Assembly (NCBI RefSeq): GCF_029960665.1
Contig: NZ_JASBRB010000010.1
Coordinates: 1-64,000, forward strand
Reading direction: 5' to 3'
Length of the DNA stretch: 64,000 nt
Origin: Pseudarthrobacter sp. AL07
GTDB taxonomy: Bacteria; Actinomycetota; Actinomycetes; Actinomycetales; Micrococcaceae
The notes under the pieces were generated by a model. The model was not told the DNA's origin, ran no database searches, and saw nothing but the letters and a program-made list of their open reading frames with translations. Positions 18,618 through 27,537 of the stretch are shown piece by piece (within the stretch, counting starts at the first letter, position 1; each line of letters begins with the position of its first letter). A program made the position numbers and the translations under genes.

Positions 18618-19331
18618 TCAGGGCCGCTTCCAGGCGTACTCGTTTTCCGGCCGGCCGGGCGTGCCGTAGCGGGGCGCCCGGGAGGCGATGCCGGCGTCGG
18701 CGAGGTATTCGAGGTAGCGGCGGGCCGTCACCCGGGACATTCCAAGCGCCGCCATGACCTCTGTGGCCGAAGCGGATCCCGAATGGTGTTTCAGGTAGTC
18801 CCGGACCGAGCTCAGCGTGGAGACGGAAAGGCCCTTCGGGAGGGGCATTTCCGACGGCGCCCGGAGGCTTGCGAAGGCCTGGTCAACCTCGCTCTGGGAT
18901 GCGCCGGTCCTCCCGGCTCCGGACCCAGGGGTTGCCAGCTGCTCCCGGAACAACCGGTAGCTCGAGAGTTTGTCTTCGAACGTGGCAAAGGTGAAGGGCT
19001 TGATCAGGTACTGCACAACACCGATGGCCACCGCGCTCCGGACAATCGCCACTTCCCGGACCGCGGTGATCGCAATAATGTCCGCGAGGATTCCTGCCGC
19101 ACGCATCCGCCGGGCGATGTCCAGGCCGTGCAGGTCCGGCAGGTTCATGTCGAGCAGGACGAGTTCCACCGGCTCACCGGCAGCGGCGAGCTCGCCCAGC
19201 AGCCTGAGTGCGGACTGGCCGTCAGGGGCCGTTCCGGCCAGCATAAATCCTGTCATCCTGCCCACGTAGGCTGCGTGCGCGGCCGACGCCACCGGCTCGT
19301 CTTCCACAACGAGGACGCGGATATCGGTCAC
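18618..19331 (-). CDS. CitB/DcuR-type response regulator
   Basis: 237 aa. The receiver domain (1-125) has VVEDEP, phosphoacceptor Asp61 in LVLLDMNLPDLHG, a Thr in IIAITA and a Lys in QYLIKPF. The C-terminal part (about 160-225) is a helix-turn-helix (SATEVMAALGMSRVTARRYL) of the CitT/DcuR group. Its ATG overlaps the stop of the sensor kinase by 4 bp. Predicted to activate the divergent dicarboxylate transporter gene when phosphorylated. Confidence 0.92.
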   Translation of the reverse strand: MTDIRVLVVEDEPVASAAHAAYVGRMTGFMLAGTAPDGQSALRLLGELAAAGEPVELVLLDMNLPDLHGLDIARRMRAAGILADIIAITAVREVAIVRSAVAIGVVQYLIKPFTFATFEDKLSSYRLFREQLATPGSGAGRTGASQSEVDQAFASLRAPSEMPLPKGLSVSTLSSVRDYLKHHSGSASATEVMAALGMSRVTARRYLEYLADAGIASRAPRYGTPGRPENEYAWKRP

Positions 19332-20968
19332 TGGAACTGCTCGTCTTTGTCGGTTCCGGCGGCCACGGCCGGCAGGAAGACCTGGAAGCGTGCGCCGTCC
19401 GTGCCTGTGATGCTCATGGTACCGTCCAGTCGCTGCACGGCCTGGCGGACGAGGGCCAGGCCAATGCCGCGTCCGAAGGGGCCGGGTGTCTTGGTGCTGA
19501 AGCCGTGCCGGAAAATATCCTCCACGGCTGCGGGGTCCACGCCCGATCCGGAATCCTCCACGGTGATGTCCAGCCCCTCGGCGTCGGACTCAACGGTCAG
19601 TTCCACAGTCCTGGGGGGAGCGCCGTCCGCGGCGGCGTCGATCGCGTTGTCCAGGAGGTTTCCCAGGATGGTGACGAGGTCCTGGACCGCGAGGCCCGCG
19701 ACGGACGCGGACCCTTCGGCGGAGAGCGTCAGCTTCACCCCGCGCTCATTCGCTTCCGCAGCTTTGCCCATGATCAGGGCGCTCAGGACGGGTTCGTCCA
19801 CTGAGCTCACCATCTCGTCAGTCAGTTGCTGGCTCAGTTCGAGATCCTTGGTGGCGAATTCCAGGGCCTCCCGGGTCCGCCCCAGCTCCAGCAGGGAAAC
19901 CATGGTGTGCAGCCGGTTTGCGTGCTCATGGGTCTGGGCGCGGAGGGCGTCGGACAGCGTCCGCATCGTTTCCAGCTCGCTGCCCAGTGATTCGATCTCT
20001 GTCCGGTCCCGGATGGTGGCCACGGTGCCGAACACCGCGGGGCTGCGGAGGCCGGGAGAGTCGGGCCCGACGGCCGGGCCCTGGTTCACCACCACGATTC
20101 GTGGTCCCGTCAGGTGGATTTCGTCGTGGGCCGTGCGGCCGGATCCAAAGAGTTCCTTGAGGCTCTCGGCAAGAGGCAGGTCTGACAGCAGGGGTGGCCG
20201 GGACGGGTCGTCGCCTGAACCGCGGTGCGCAAGCCCCAGCAACTCGGCTGCATGGTCGTTGTACATGACCACCCGGCCCTTTGTGTCGATCAGGATGAGC
20301 CCCTCGCGGACGGAGTGCAGGACCGATTCGTAATAGGCGAACAGCTGTGCCAGCTGTTCCGGGCCCCACCCCCTGGTGACACCGCGCAGGTAGCGTCCCA
20401 GTAACCAGGCTGCGAGTGACCCCCCGAAGAGCATGGCCAGAACAATGATCACTACAGCGGGCAGCCTTCCCAAAACGTCGCCGTCGACGGACCCTACAGT
20501 GACGCCCGCAGCCACAAGCCCTCGCACTGTTCCCCCGCTGTCGAGCAACGGGACGATGGTGCGCACGGAGGGGCCGAGGGTTCCGGAAACTATTTCAGTC
20601 TCAGGACGCCCCTTTAGGGCAGCGTCAATGGAGCCGATGTAGGGCTTCCCTAGCTCCTGATCGTTCGGGTGCGTCCAGCGGGTCCTGTCCGGCGCCATGA
20701 TCGTGACAAAGTCCGCGCCGGCACCTTCCATGACGTCTTTCGCGTAAGGCTGGAGGATTGATGACGGATCGGTAGACTCGATCGCCTCCAGTACAAGGGG
20801 GTTCGTGGCCACGGCTGCCGCAATGCCGCGCATCCGAAGTCCGGCCTCGGTGTAAGTGCGGTCCCGGGCGTCGAGGTACGATGCCGTTCCGACGAGCATC
20901 GTCAGAGCCAGCGTGAACAGCAGGTGTGCGACCAAAAACCTCTTGGCGAGACTCCATTTGTGGATCAT
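19328..20968 (-). CDS. CitA/DcuS-type sensor histidine kinase
   Basis: 546 aa membrane protein. A first transmembrane helix near residues 7-28 is followed by an extracytoplasmic PAS-like sensor domain (ARDRTYTEAGLRMRGIAAAV) and a second helix near 165-190 (VVIIVLAMLFGGSLAAWLLG). Then come a cytoplasmic PAS domain, the H-box RAQTHEHANRLHTMVSLLEL, and a HATPase domain with NLLDNAIDAAADG, DSGSGVDP and FGRGIGLALV. The ATG at 20968 has GGAAGG 5 nt upstream; the ORF opens at 20998. Family members sense citrate or C4-dicarboxylates outside the cell, which fits the neighbouring dctA. Confidence 0.92.
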   Translation of the reverse strand: MIHKWSLAKRFLVAHLLFTLALTMLVGTASYLDARDRTYTEAGLRMRGIAAAVATNPLVLEAIESTDPSSILQPYAKDVMEGAGADFVTIMAPDRTRWTHPNDQELGKPYIGSIDAALKGRPETEIVSGTLGPSVRTIVPLLDSGGTVRGLVAAGVTVGSVDGDVLGRLPAVVIIVLAMLFGGSLAAWLLGRYLRGVTRGWGPEQLAQLFAYYESVLHSVREGLILIDTKGRVVMYNDHAAELLGLAHRGSGDDPSRPPLLSDLPLAESLKELFGSGRTAHDEIHLTGPRIVVVNQGPAVGPDSPGLRSPAVFGTVATIRDRTEIESLGSELETMRTLSDALRAQTHEHANRLHTMVSLLELGRTREALEFATKDLELSQQLTDEMVSSVDEPVLSALIMGKAAEANERGVKLTLSAEGSASVAGLAVQDLVTILGNLLDNAIDAAADGAPPRTVELTVESDAEGLDITVEDSGSGVDPAAVEDIFRHGFSTKTPGPFGRGIGLALVRQAVQRLDGTMSITGTDGARFQVFLPAVAAGTDKDEQFQ

Positions 20969-21013
20969 CGGCACCTTCCATGACCAATATGAACGCAACG
21001 GTGAGCTATGTCA

Positions 21014-21042
21014 CGGTGTGCCTAATGATGGATATCACACCG
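21014..21042. promoter_or_regulatory. Candidate response-regulator operator upstream of dctA
   Basis: Inverted repeat CGGTGTG (21014-21020) and CACACCG (21036-21042). The arms start 22 bp apart, about two helical turns, and lie in the divergent region between the sensor kinase and dctA. A direct role in binding the adjacent regulator is inferred from position. Confidence 0.5.
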
Positions 21043-21107
21043 GACCGACGCGATGGGCCAGAGACTGCGCCGCAGCGTCTACCAGATTATCCATAAGGAG
21101 ACACATC

Positions 21108-22454
21108 ATGGCTTCTCAACGAGGAGAGTCACCAGCGCCTGCAAAGGCCGCCCGCAAGGGCTTGGACAAATCCCACTATCTCTACATCGCCGTCATCGCC
21201 GCCGTGATCCTGGGCGCACTCGTCGGTCTGCTGTTCCCGGAAGTCGGCAAGAGCCTCAAACCGCTCGGTGACGGGTTCATTAAACTCATCAAGATGATGA
21301 TCGCGCCGATCATCTTCTGCACTATCGTGCTGGGCATCGGGTCAATCGCCAAGGCCGCCACGGTTGGCAAGGTAGGCGGCCTGGCACTGGGCTACTTCCT
21401 CATCATGTCCACCTTTGCCCTGGCCATCGGCCTCGTCGTGGGCAACATCATCCATCCGGGTGAAGGCCTGAAGCTGACGGCCTACGATCCGAACAAGAAG
21501 GCTGCCACGGACAGCACCGTGGACTTCCTGCTGGGGATCATTCCCACCGACATTCCGGTTCTGCCCACCCTGCTCGCGGCCATCCTGATCGGCTTCGCGC
21601 TGCAGAGGATGGGAACGCAGGGTGCCCCGATCCTCAAGGCCATCGGCTACGGCCAGGCACTGGTTTTCCGTATCCTCATCATGATCATGTGGCTCGCCCC
21701 GGTCGGTGCCTTCGGTGCCATCGCCGCCGTTGTCGGCGCAACTGGCTTCGCGGCAATCGTGAGCATGTTTACGCTCATGGTGGCGTTCTACATCACCTGT
21801 GCACTATTCATCGTCGTCATCCTGGGCGGACTCCTGCAGGTTGTTGCCGGAGTGAACATCTTCAAGCTGATGCGGTACCTGGCCCGCGAATACCTCCTGA
21901 TCTTCTCCACTTCGTCCTCTGAAGCAGCACTCCCGCGCCTCATTGCCAAGATGGAGCACCTCGGGGTTTCCAGGCCGGTTGTCGGCGTTGTGGTCCCCAC
22001 CGGTTACTCCTTCAACCTGGACGGCACCGCCATCTACCTGACCATGGCTTCGCTGTTCGTCGCCAATGCCATGGGCACCCCGCTGGATCTTGGGGCGCAG
22101 ATTTCGCTCCTGATCTTCATGATCATCGCCTCCAAGGGTGCTGCCGGCGTCACCGGCGCGGGGCTGGCAACCCTGGCGGCCGGACTCCAGGCCCACCGGC
22201 CGGAACTCCTCGGCGGCATGGGCATTATCGTCGGAATCGACCGCTTCATGTCCGAGGCCCGTGCACTGACCAACTTCACCGGCAACGCCGTGGCCACTGT
22301 GCTGGTAGGCACCTGGGTCAAGGAAATCGACGGTGAACAGGTCAACAGTGTCCTGTCCGGCAACCTGCCCTTTGACGAAACGACCATGGCTGCCGGCCAC
22401 GCTGACCGGTTTGGCGGCTCCCCAGAGACAAAAGCTGTGCCCGCCACCGCCTAG
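21108..22454 (+). CDS. dctA: C4-dicarboxylate:cation symporter DctA
   Basis: 448 aa. Dicarboxylate/amino acid:cation symporter family, about eight membrane spans with re-entrant loops. Visible hallmarks are FIKLIKMMIAPIIFCTIVLG near residue 60, the serine-rich STSSSEAALPRL near 265, VVPTGYSFNLDGTAIYLTMA near 295 and GIDRFMSEARALTNFTGN near 375. AAGGAG at 21095-21100 fixes the ATG at 21108 although the frame opens upstream. Imports succinate, fumarate and malate; divergent from its presumed two-component regulators. Confidence 0.93.
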   Translation: MASQRGESPAPAKAARKGLDKSHYLYIAVIAAVILGALVGLLFPEVGKSLKPLGDGFIKLIKMMIAPIIFCTIVLGIGSIAKAATVGKVGGLALGYFLIMSTFALAIGLVVGNIIHPGEGLKLTAYDPNKKAATDSTVDFLLGIIPTDIPVLPTLLAAILIGFALQRMGTQGAPILKAIGYGQALVFRILIMIMWLAPVGAFGAIAAVVGATGFAAIVSMFTLMVAFYITCALFIVVILGGLLQVVAGVNIFKLMRYLAREYLLIFSTSSSEAALPRLIAKMEHLGVSRPVVGVVVPTGYSFNLDGTAIYLTMASLFVANAMGTPLDLGAQISLLIFMIIASKGAAGVTGAGLATLAAGLQAHRPELLGGMGIIVGIDRFMSEARALTNFTGNAVATVLVGTWVKEIDGEQVNSVLSGNLPFDETTMAAGHADRFGGSPETKAVPATA

Positions 22455-22492
22455 GTCGGCTGTCCCACGACTACTCGAGAAACGCCGCCCAG

Positions 22493-22529
22493 AACCGCCC
22501 GTACAGCTCCGGCTGCACGGGCGGTTTGC
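22493..22529 (+). terminator. Terminator downstream of dctA
   Basis: 10-bp perfect stem AACCGCCCGT/ACGGGCGGTT (22493-22502 with 22517-22526), a 14-nt loop, and a short T run at its 3' base. Lies 38 bp after the dctA stop. Confidence 0.65.
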
Positions 22530-22537
22530 ATGTGTAG

Positions 22538-22577
22538 AGGCTCAACCTTCGACTTCTAGTAGAAGGTAAAGGCTCAA
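22538..22577. promoter_or_regulatory. Nested palindrome with flanking direct repeats before parA
   Basis: CTTCTAGTAGAAG (22553-22565) is a perfect odd-centred palindrome. ACCTTC (22545-22550) also pairs with GAAGGT (22562-22567). The whole is bracketed by the octamer AGGCTCAA at 22538-22545 and 22570-22577. The arrangement suggests a protein-binding site controlling the parA-scpAB run; the protein is not identifiable from sequence. Confidence 0.45.
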
Positions 22578-22690
22578 ATTCCCGCTAAAGTCAAGTTCCC
22601 TCGAATACCGTGCCGGGGCCTGTAGCCTTGGGATGAAGAAGGAATGGCGCTGGACATAACAGCGGCAGGAAAATCACCGTCATCGAAAGT

Positions 22691-23602
22691 GTGGATAGAT
22701 ACGTGAGCAGCGAACAGGGTTCGGCAACTCTGGAAGGCACGGAACTCGATCTGGAAGATGCCGTGATGGGTCCCACCGGGCGCCCCCACCGCGAGTTTCC
22801 GGAACCCGCTCCGCTGTCGTCCCACGGTCCCGCGCGCGTGATCGCCATGGTCAACCAAAAGGGCGGCGTTGGCAAGACCACATCCACCATCAACCTGGCA
22901 GCGGCCCTTGCTGAATACGGCCGCAAGGTGCTGCTGGTTGACTTTGACCCGCAGGGTGCCCTGTCCGCGGGCCTGGGCATCAACCCGCACGAACTGGACC
23001 TGACGGTGTACAACGTCCTCATGGATCGCAAGGTGGACATCCGCGACGCCATCCACCAGACCGGCGTCGAAAACGTGGACCTGTTGCCGGCCAACATCGA
23101 CCTCTCCGCCGCAGAAGTGCAGCTGGTCAACGAAGTCGCCCGTGAGCAGGTCCTCGACAGGGCGCTGAAAAAAGTCGAAGACGATTACGACGTCGTCCTG
23201 ATTGACTGCCAGCCCTCCCTGGGCCTGCTGACGGTCAACGCCCTGACCGCCGCCCACGGCGTGATCATCCCGCTGATCTGCGAGTTTTTCGCGCTCCGTG
23301 CGGTAGCCCTGCTGGTGGAAACCATCGACAAGGTCCAGGACAGGCTGAACCCCGGCCTGCAGGTTGATGGTGTCCTGGCCACCATGTACGACGCCCGCAC
23401 GCTCCACAGCCGCGAAGTCATCACCCGCCTGGTGGAAGCCTTCGGCGACAAAGTCTTCGAGACCGTCATCAAACGCTCCATCAAGTTCGCGGATGCCACC
23501 GTCGCGGCCGAGCCGATCACCAGCTACGCCGGCAGCCACATCGGTGCCGATGCCTACCGCCGCCTGGCCAAAGAGCTGATTTCGCGCGGCGGAGCGCCCT
23601 AG
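22691..23602 (+). CDS. ParA-family ATPase upstream of scpAB
   Basis: 303 aa. Deviant Walker A motif KGGVGKTTSTINLAAALAEY near residue 57, Walker A' VDFDPQGAL near 90 and Walker B LIDCQPSLGLLTVNAL near 175. About 45 unordered N-terminal residues precede the ATPase core. The start is uncertain (GTG 22691 or GTG 22703, no strong ribosome site). There is no parB next to it. It precedes scpA by 7 nt, so it is probably produced with the condensin kleisin and may act in chromosome organisation (inference from context). Confidence 0.9.
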   Translation: MDRYVSSEQGSATLEGTELDLEDAVMGPTGRPHREFPEPAPLSSHGPARVIAMVNQKGGVGKTTSTINLAAALAEYGRKVLLVDFDPQGALSAGLGINPHELDLTVYNVLMDRKVDIRDAIHQTGVENVDLLPANIDLSAAEVQLVNEVAREQVLDRALKKVEDDYDVVLIDCQPSLGLLTVNALTAAHGVIIPLICEFFALRAVALLVETIDKVQDRLNPGLQVDGVLATMYDARTLHSREVITRLVEAFGDKVFETVIKRSIKFADATVAAEPITSYAGSHIGADAYRRLAKELISRGGAP

Positions 23603-23609
23603 TCAGGCC

Positions 23610-24422
23610 GTGGCCGAGTCCAAACCCGGCTTTGAGGTGCGGCTGGCCAACTTCACCGGCCCGTTCGACCTCTTGCTGGGCCTGATCGCCAAGCACCAGC
23701 TGGATATTACCGAGGTGGCCATTGCCACCGTCACTGATGAGTTCATCAAGTACATCAGGAAGCTGCAGAAGCTCGGCGAGGAATGGGCACTGGACGAAGC
23801 CAGTGAATTCCTGGTCATCGCCGCCACCCTCCTGGACCTCAAGGCGGCGCGGCTCCTGCCCGCCGGCGAGGTGGAGGACGATGAAGACATCGCACTGCTG
23901 GAAGCGCGGGACCTCCTTTTTGCGAGGCTTCTTCAATACAAGGCATTCAAACAGGTGGCGGCACTGATGGCTGGAACCCTTGAACAGGAAGCCGGCCGGT
24001 TCCCGCGTCAGGTGGCCTTGGAGGAGCACTTTGCCGCAATGCTCCCGGAACTGGTGTGGAAGCACTCGCCGGAACAGTTCGCCCGCCTGGCCGAGTCCGC
24101 CCTGAAGCCTAAAGCGCCGCGGCCCACCGAGGTGGGCCTTGCCCACCTGCATGGCAGTGCCGTCAGCGTGAAGGAACAGGCCGAGATCCTGGGGCTCCGG
24201 CTCCAGCTGGGAAAGCCCCTCTCTTTCCGCGCGCTGATCGCCGACGCCGATTCCACGCTGGTAGTGGTTGCCAGGTTCCTGGCCTTGCTGGAGATGTTCC
24301 GGGACAGGGCAGTGTCCTTTGAGCAGGTGTCGCCGCTTGGCGATCTCACCGTGCACTGGACAGTGGATGGCCGGGAATGGTCAACAGAAAACCTACGTGA
24401 AGAATACGAGGAACTGCCGTGA
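23610..24422 (+). CDS. scpA: Segregation and condensation protein A (kleisin)
   Basis: 270 aa. The N-terminal FEVRLANFTGPFDLLLGLIA and LDITEVAIATVTDEFIKYI are the SMC-binding helices of ScpA. The C-terminal winged helix (VSFRALIADADSTLVVVARFLALLE-like region) closes the protein. GTG start at 23610. Its stop overlaps the GTG of scpB by 4 bp. Works with SMC and ScpB in chromosome condensation. Confidence 0.94.
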   Translation: MAESKPGFEVRLANFTGPFDLLLGLIAKHQLDITEVAIATVTDEFIKYIRKLQKLGEEWALDEASEFLVIAATLLDLKAARLLPAGEVEDDEDIALLEARDLLFARLLQYKAFKQVAALMAGTLEQEAGRFPRQVALEEHFAAMLPELVWKHSPEQFARLAESALKPKAPRPTEVGLAHLHGSAVSVKEQAEILGLRLQLGKPLSFRALIADADSTLVVVARFLALLEMFRDRAVSFEQVSPLGDLTVHWTVDGREWSTENLREEYEELP

Positions 24423-25069
24423 GCCAAGAACTTCCGGATCCGGGCGTCGACGTCCGGGACCTTCCCGGCGGCGCCCGGGCTGCACTTGAGGCGGTCCTGA
24501 TGGTCCTGGACCAGCCGGCCACCGCTATCGAACTGGCCGCCGGCCTTAATCTGGCTGTCGCCGTCGTCGATGAGTTACTGGCGGAACTGCAGCGTGAGTA
24601 TAGCGGCTATACTGTTAAAGCCCCGGACATGGACGATGCCAGCGATTTTGGTTTCAGTACCAGCCCCCGGGGTTTTGAATTGCGGAACATCGCCGGTGGC
24701 TGGCGGATCTACTCCCGCGCAGACTTCGCCGAGATCGTCGGACGGTTTGTGCTAGAGGGTCAGACGGCCAGGCTCACACAGGCGGCCCTGGAAACACTGG
24801 CTGTCATCGCGTACCGCCAGCCCGTCTCAAGGGCCAGGGTGTCTGCAATTCGAGGAGTCAATGTTGATTCTGTTGTACGGACATTGACCCAGCGCGGGCT
24901 GATCGAAGATTCGGGACATGATCCTGAGTCGGGCGCCATCCTCTACCGGACCACGTCGTATTTTTTGGAACGGATGGGAATCGGCTCCGCAGCGGAACTG
25001 CCTCAGCTTTCACCCCATCTTCCGGGGCTTGAGGGCATCTCGGAGTTCTACGACGCCGACAGAATGTAG
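24419..25069 (+). CDS. scpB: Segregation and condensation protein B
   Basis: 216 aa. Two winged-helix domains: the first around 20-100 (ALEAVLMVLDQPATAIELA), the second around 115-190 with TQAALETLAVIAYRQPVSRA and IRGVNVDSVVRTLTQRGLIE, which is the ScpB signature. Translationally coupled to scpA. A hairpin directly overlaps its stop codon. Confidence 0.94.
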   Translation: MSQELPDPGVDVRDLPGGARAALEAVLMVLDQPATAIELAAGLNLAVAVVDELLAELQREYSGYTVKAPDMDDASDFGFSTSPRGFELRNIAGGWRIYSRADFAEIVGRFVLEGQTARLTQAALETLAVIAYRQPVSRARVSAIRGVNVDSVVRTLTQRGLIEDSGHDPESGAILYRTTSYFLERMGIGSAAELPQLSPHLPGLEGISEFYDADRM

Positions 25070-25087
25070 GCGGGAAATCCCGCCTAC
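25066..25087 (+). terminator. Hairpin overlapping the scpB stop codon
   Basis: Perfect 10-bp stem GTAGGCGGGA/TCCCGCCTAC with only two unpaired bases. The TAG stop of scpB is inside the left arm. There is no T-run, so it could be a weak terminator or an mRNA-stability or coupling element before rluB. Confidence 0.45.
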
Positions 25088-25106
25088 GCACAAGAATATT
25101 CATAAG

Positions 25107-25123
25107 TGCAGATAATTTCTGCA
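25107..25123. promoter_or_regulatory. Small inverted repeat before the pseudouridine synthase gene
   Basis: TGCAGA-TAATT-TCTGCA, a 6-bp stem with a 5-nt AT-rich centre, in the 110-bp gap after scpB. Could be an operator or part of a promoter; nothing more can be said. Confidence 0.3.
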
Positions 25124-25179
25124 TGGCTGGCTAGGGTTGTCCTTGGACAACCAGCCGGCCAAATAACGAAGGACGGGTC

Positions 25180-26424
25180 ATGACACAGGCGGGACGCCAG
25201 GGTTCACCACGTAACAGTTCGGGACGCAACAGTTCAGAACGCAATGCCGGACAGGGCGGCGCCAGCCGCAATCCGGCGCAGGGCGGCAGTGGCCGCCCCA
25301 GCGCGGCAGGCGGCGGTTTCCGTGCCGGCGCTGGCAAGCGTAACGCCGGATTCGGCGGCGGCGACCGGCCGTTCAAGGCCCCGAGACCGCGCGAGGAGCC
25401 ATTTGTGGATCCCGGCGATGCCCCGGCGTCGCCGCCGGCCGGCCGCGGTGCCTCCGACTGGAAGCCCGCCGCCAGCGCCTCGGCGCGCAAGCCTGCCGCC
25501 CGCAAGCCGGGTGCCAATAAAGCTCCCGGCACTCCGGGCGCGCTCAAGCCCAAGCCACGCACCGGCCGGCCCGGAGCCGCGGCCTCCCGCGCCTTTGGCA
25601 GCGAACGTTTCGGCCAGAACCTTGGCCCCGTGCGGAAGCCTGCCCGCCAGCGCGGACCCCGCGGTTCTGTTCCGCAGTCTGAAATGCACGACGCCGATGG
25701 CACCCGCCTGCAGAAGGTCATGGCACAGGCCGGCGTGGCTTCGCGCCGCGTCTGCGAAGAGATGATCTCCGAGGGCCGGGTGGAGGTCGACGGCCAGGTG
25801 GTCACTGAACTTGGTGTCCGGGTGGACCCCAAGACTGCGGTCATCCACGTTGATGGCCTGCGCATCCAGCTGGATGAAAACCTCGTGTACATGGTCTTCA
25901 ACAAGCCCAAGGGTGTGGTGTCAACCATGGAGGATCCCGATGGCCGTCCCTGCATCAGCGATTTTGTGCGGAAGACCCACCAGGGCGAACGCCTGTTCCA
26001 TGTGGGCCGGCTGGACGTCGCCACCGAGGGCCTGCTGTTGCTGACGAACGACGGCGAACTGGCCAACCGGCTGACTCACCCGTCCTATGAGGTCCCCAAG
26101 ACCTACCTGGTCCAGGTCCGTGGTCCGTTCCCGCAGGGAGTCGGCGCCCAGCTCAGGGAAGGTGTGGAACTTGAGGATGGCTTTGCCTCCGTTGACTCCT
26201 TCAAGCTGGTGGACTCCACTCCGGGTCACGTGCTGATCGAAGTGGTCCTGCACTCGGGCAAGAACCGGATTGTCCGGCGCTTGTTCGACGCCGTCGGATT
26301 CCCGGTCCTGCGCCTGGTGCGCGTCAAGGTGGGCCCCATCGGCCTGGGTGACCAGCGCCAGGGCAGCATCCGCAACCTTGGCAAGCAGGAAGTCGGCCAC
26401 CTGCTGGCATCCGTAGGACTCTGA
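25180..26424 (+). CDS. RluB-type 23S rRNA pseudouridine synthase with long disordered N-terminus
   Basis: 414 aa. Residues 1 to about 168 are low-complexity (G, S, R, A, P, N). They are followed by an S4 RNA-binding domain (RLQKVMAQAGVASRRVCEEM, about 171-220) and the RsuA/RluB catalytic domain with GRLDVATEGLLLLTNDGE carrying the catalytic Asp, and KNRIVRRLFDAVGFPVLRL. Core length matches RluB; only the extension is unusual. Synteny with scpAB and cmk-der is conserved in actinobacteria. Product modifies 23S rRNA (family knowledge). Confidence 0.92.
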   Translation: MTQAGRQGSPRNSSGRNSSERNAGQGGASRNPAQGGSGRPSAAGGGFRAGAGKRNAGFGGGDRPFKAPRPREEPFVDPGDAPASPPAGRGASDWKPAASASARKPAARKPGANKAPGTPGALKPKPRTGRPGAAASRAFGSERFGQNLGPVRKPARQRGPRGSVPQSEMHDADGTRLQKVMAQAGVASRRVCEEMISEGRVEVDGQVVTELGVRVDPKTAVIHVDGLRIQLDENLVYMVFNKPKGVVSTMEDPDGRPCISDFVRKTHQGERLFHVGRLDVATEGLLLLTNDGELANRLTHPSYEVPKTYLVQVRGPFPQGVGAQLREGVELEDGFASVDSFKLVDSTPGHVLIEVVLHSGKNRIVRRLFDAVGFPVLRLVRVKVGPIGLGDQRQGSIRNLGKQEVGHLLASVGL

Positions 26425-26427
26425 GGC

Positions 26428-27537
26428 ATGTCCGCATTTCGCTCCCACGGACGGGGACACCTCAACGGACCGGTCGTGGTGATTGGCACCGGCCTGCTCG
26501 GTGCCAGCATCGGGCTTGGCCTGCGTGGACGCGGCGTGCCCGTGTTCCTGTCTGACCCGTCGCCCACCAACCAGGCGGTGGCCGTCGATATCGGTGCCGG
26601 CCAGCCCCTGGATCAGCTCGGGGACGCGGCGCCGGAGCTTGTGGTGGTGGCAGCACCGCCGGACGTGACCGCCGACGTCGTGGCGCGGGCGCTTGCCGAC
26701 TACCCGGATTCCGTGGTGGTTGACATTGCCAGCGTCAAAGCCGCCATCCTGGCGGAGCTGGGCGGCCGCGGCGCGGACCTCAGCCGCTATGTGGGCACCC
26801 ATCCGATGGCCGGGCGCGAAAAGTCCGGTCCGGTTGCGGCCCGCGGCGAGCTCTTCACGTCCATGCCGTGGGTGGTTTGCCCGGCCCCGGAGTCATCCGC
26901 GGCGGCCGTGCAGACCGCGCGTTCCCTGGCGACCGACCTGGGCGCTGTGGTTTCCCAGTTCACTGCCGACGAACATGACGAAGCCGTGGCGCTGGTGTCG
27001 CACCTGCCCCAGATCATGTCCTCCCTGCTGGCCAGCCGGCTGCAGGGGACGCCGCTGCACGCGCTGTCCCTCGCGGGCAACGGGCTGCGGGACGTCACGC
27101 GGATCGCCGCGAGCGATCCTACGCTGTGGGTCCAGATCCTGGGCGGTAACGCGGGGAAGGTCGTGGAGATCCTTTACGGGGTCCGCGCGGACCTGAACCG
27201 GCTCATCGGCACGCTCGAGGAACCGTTGGCGCCCGGCGCCAGGCTTGACCTGGCCCAGCTGATCAGCGAAGGCAATGCCGGGCAGGCCCGTATCCCGGGC
27301 AAGCACGGTGGCCCGCCGCAGGCGTACTCCTGGCTGACGGTCCTGGTTGATGACCGGCCGGGACAGATCGCGCAGCTCCTCACCGAAATCGGTGAGATCG
27401 GCGTGAACGTGGAAGACCTGCGGCTGGACCATTCCTCGGGCCAGAACGTGGGCATGGTGGAACTGTCCGTGCTGCCGAACAAGCATGACCATCTGATCGA
27501 AGCACTCAACGACCGCGGATGGCGGGTATTGCAGTAA
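26428..27537 (+). CDS. tyrA: Prephenate dehydrogenase
   Basis: 369 aa. The NAD(P)-binding motif VIGTGLLGASIGLGLRGRG is near residue 13. GTHPMAGREKSGPVAA near 130 contains the catalytic His and substrate contacts. A C-terminal ACT domain (SWLTVLVDDRPGQIAQLLTE, about 295-365) points to feedback control by tyrosine. Starts 3 nt after rluB, and its TAA shares one base with the cmk ATG. Confidence 0.93.
   Translation: MSAFRSHGRGHLNGPVVVIGTGLLGASIGLGLRGRGVPVFLSDPSPTNQAVAVDIGAGQPLDQLGDAAPELVVVAAPPDVTADVVARALADYPDSVVVDIASVKAAILAELGGRGADLSRYVGTHPMAGREKSGPVAARGELFTSMPWVVCPAPESSAAAVQTARSLATDLGAVVSQFTADEHDEAVALVSHLPQIMSSLLASRLQGTPLHALSLAGNGLRDVTRIAASDPTLWVQILGGNAGKVVEILYGVRADLNRLIGTLEEPLAPGARLDLAQLISEGNAGQARIPGKHGGPPQAYSWLTVLVDDRPGQIAQLLTEIGEIGVNVEDLRLDHSSGQNVGMVELSVLPNKHDHLIEALNDRGWRVLQ

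Noticed and set aside
18606..20333. 575-aa plus-strand ORF opposite the two-component genes
   Set aside because: Low-complexity antisense reading; the minus-strand kinase and regulator carry every family motif.
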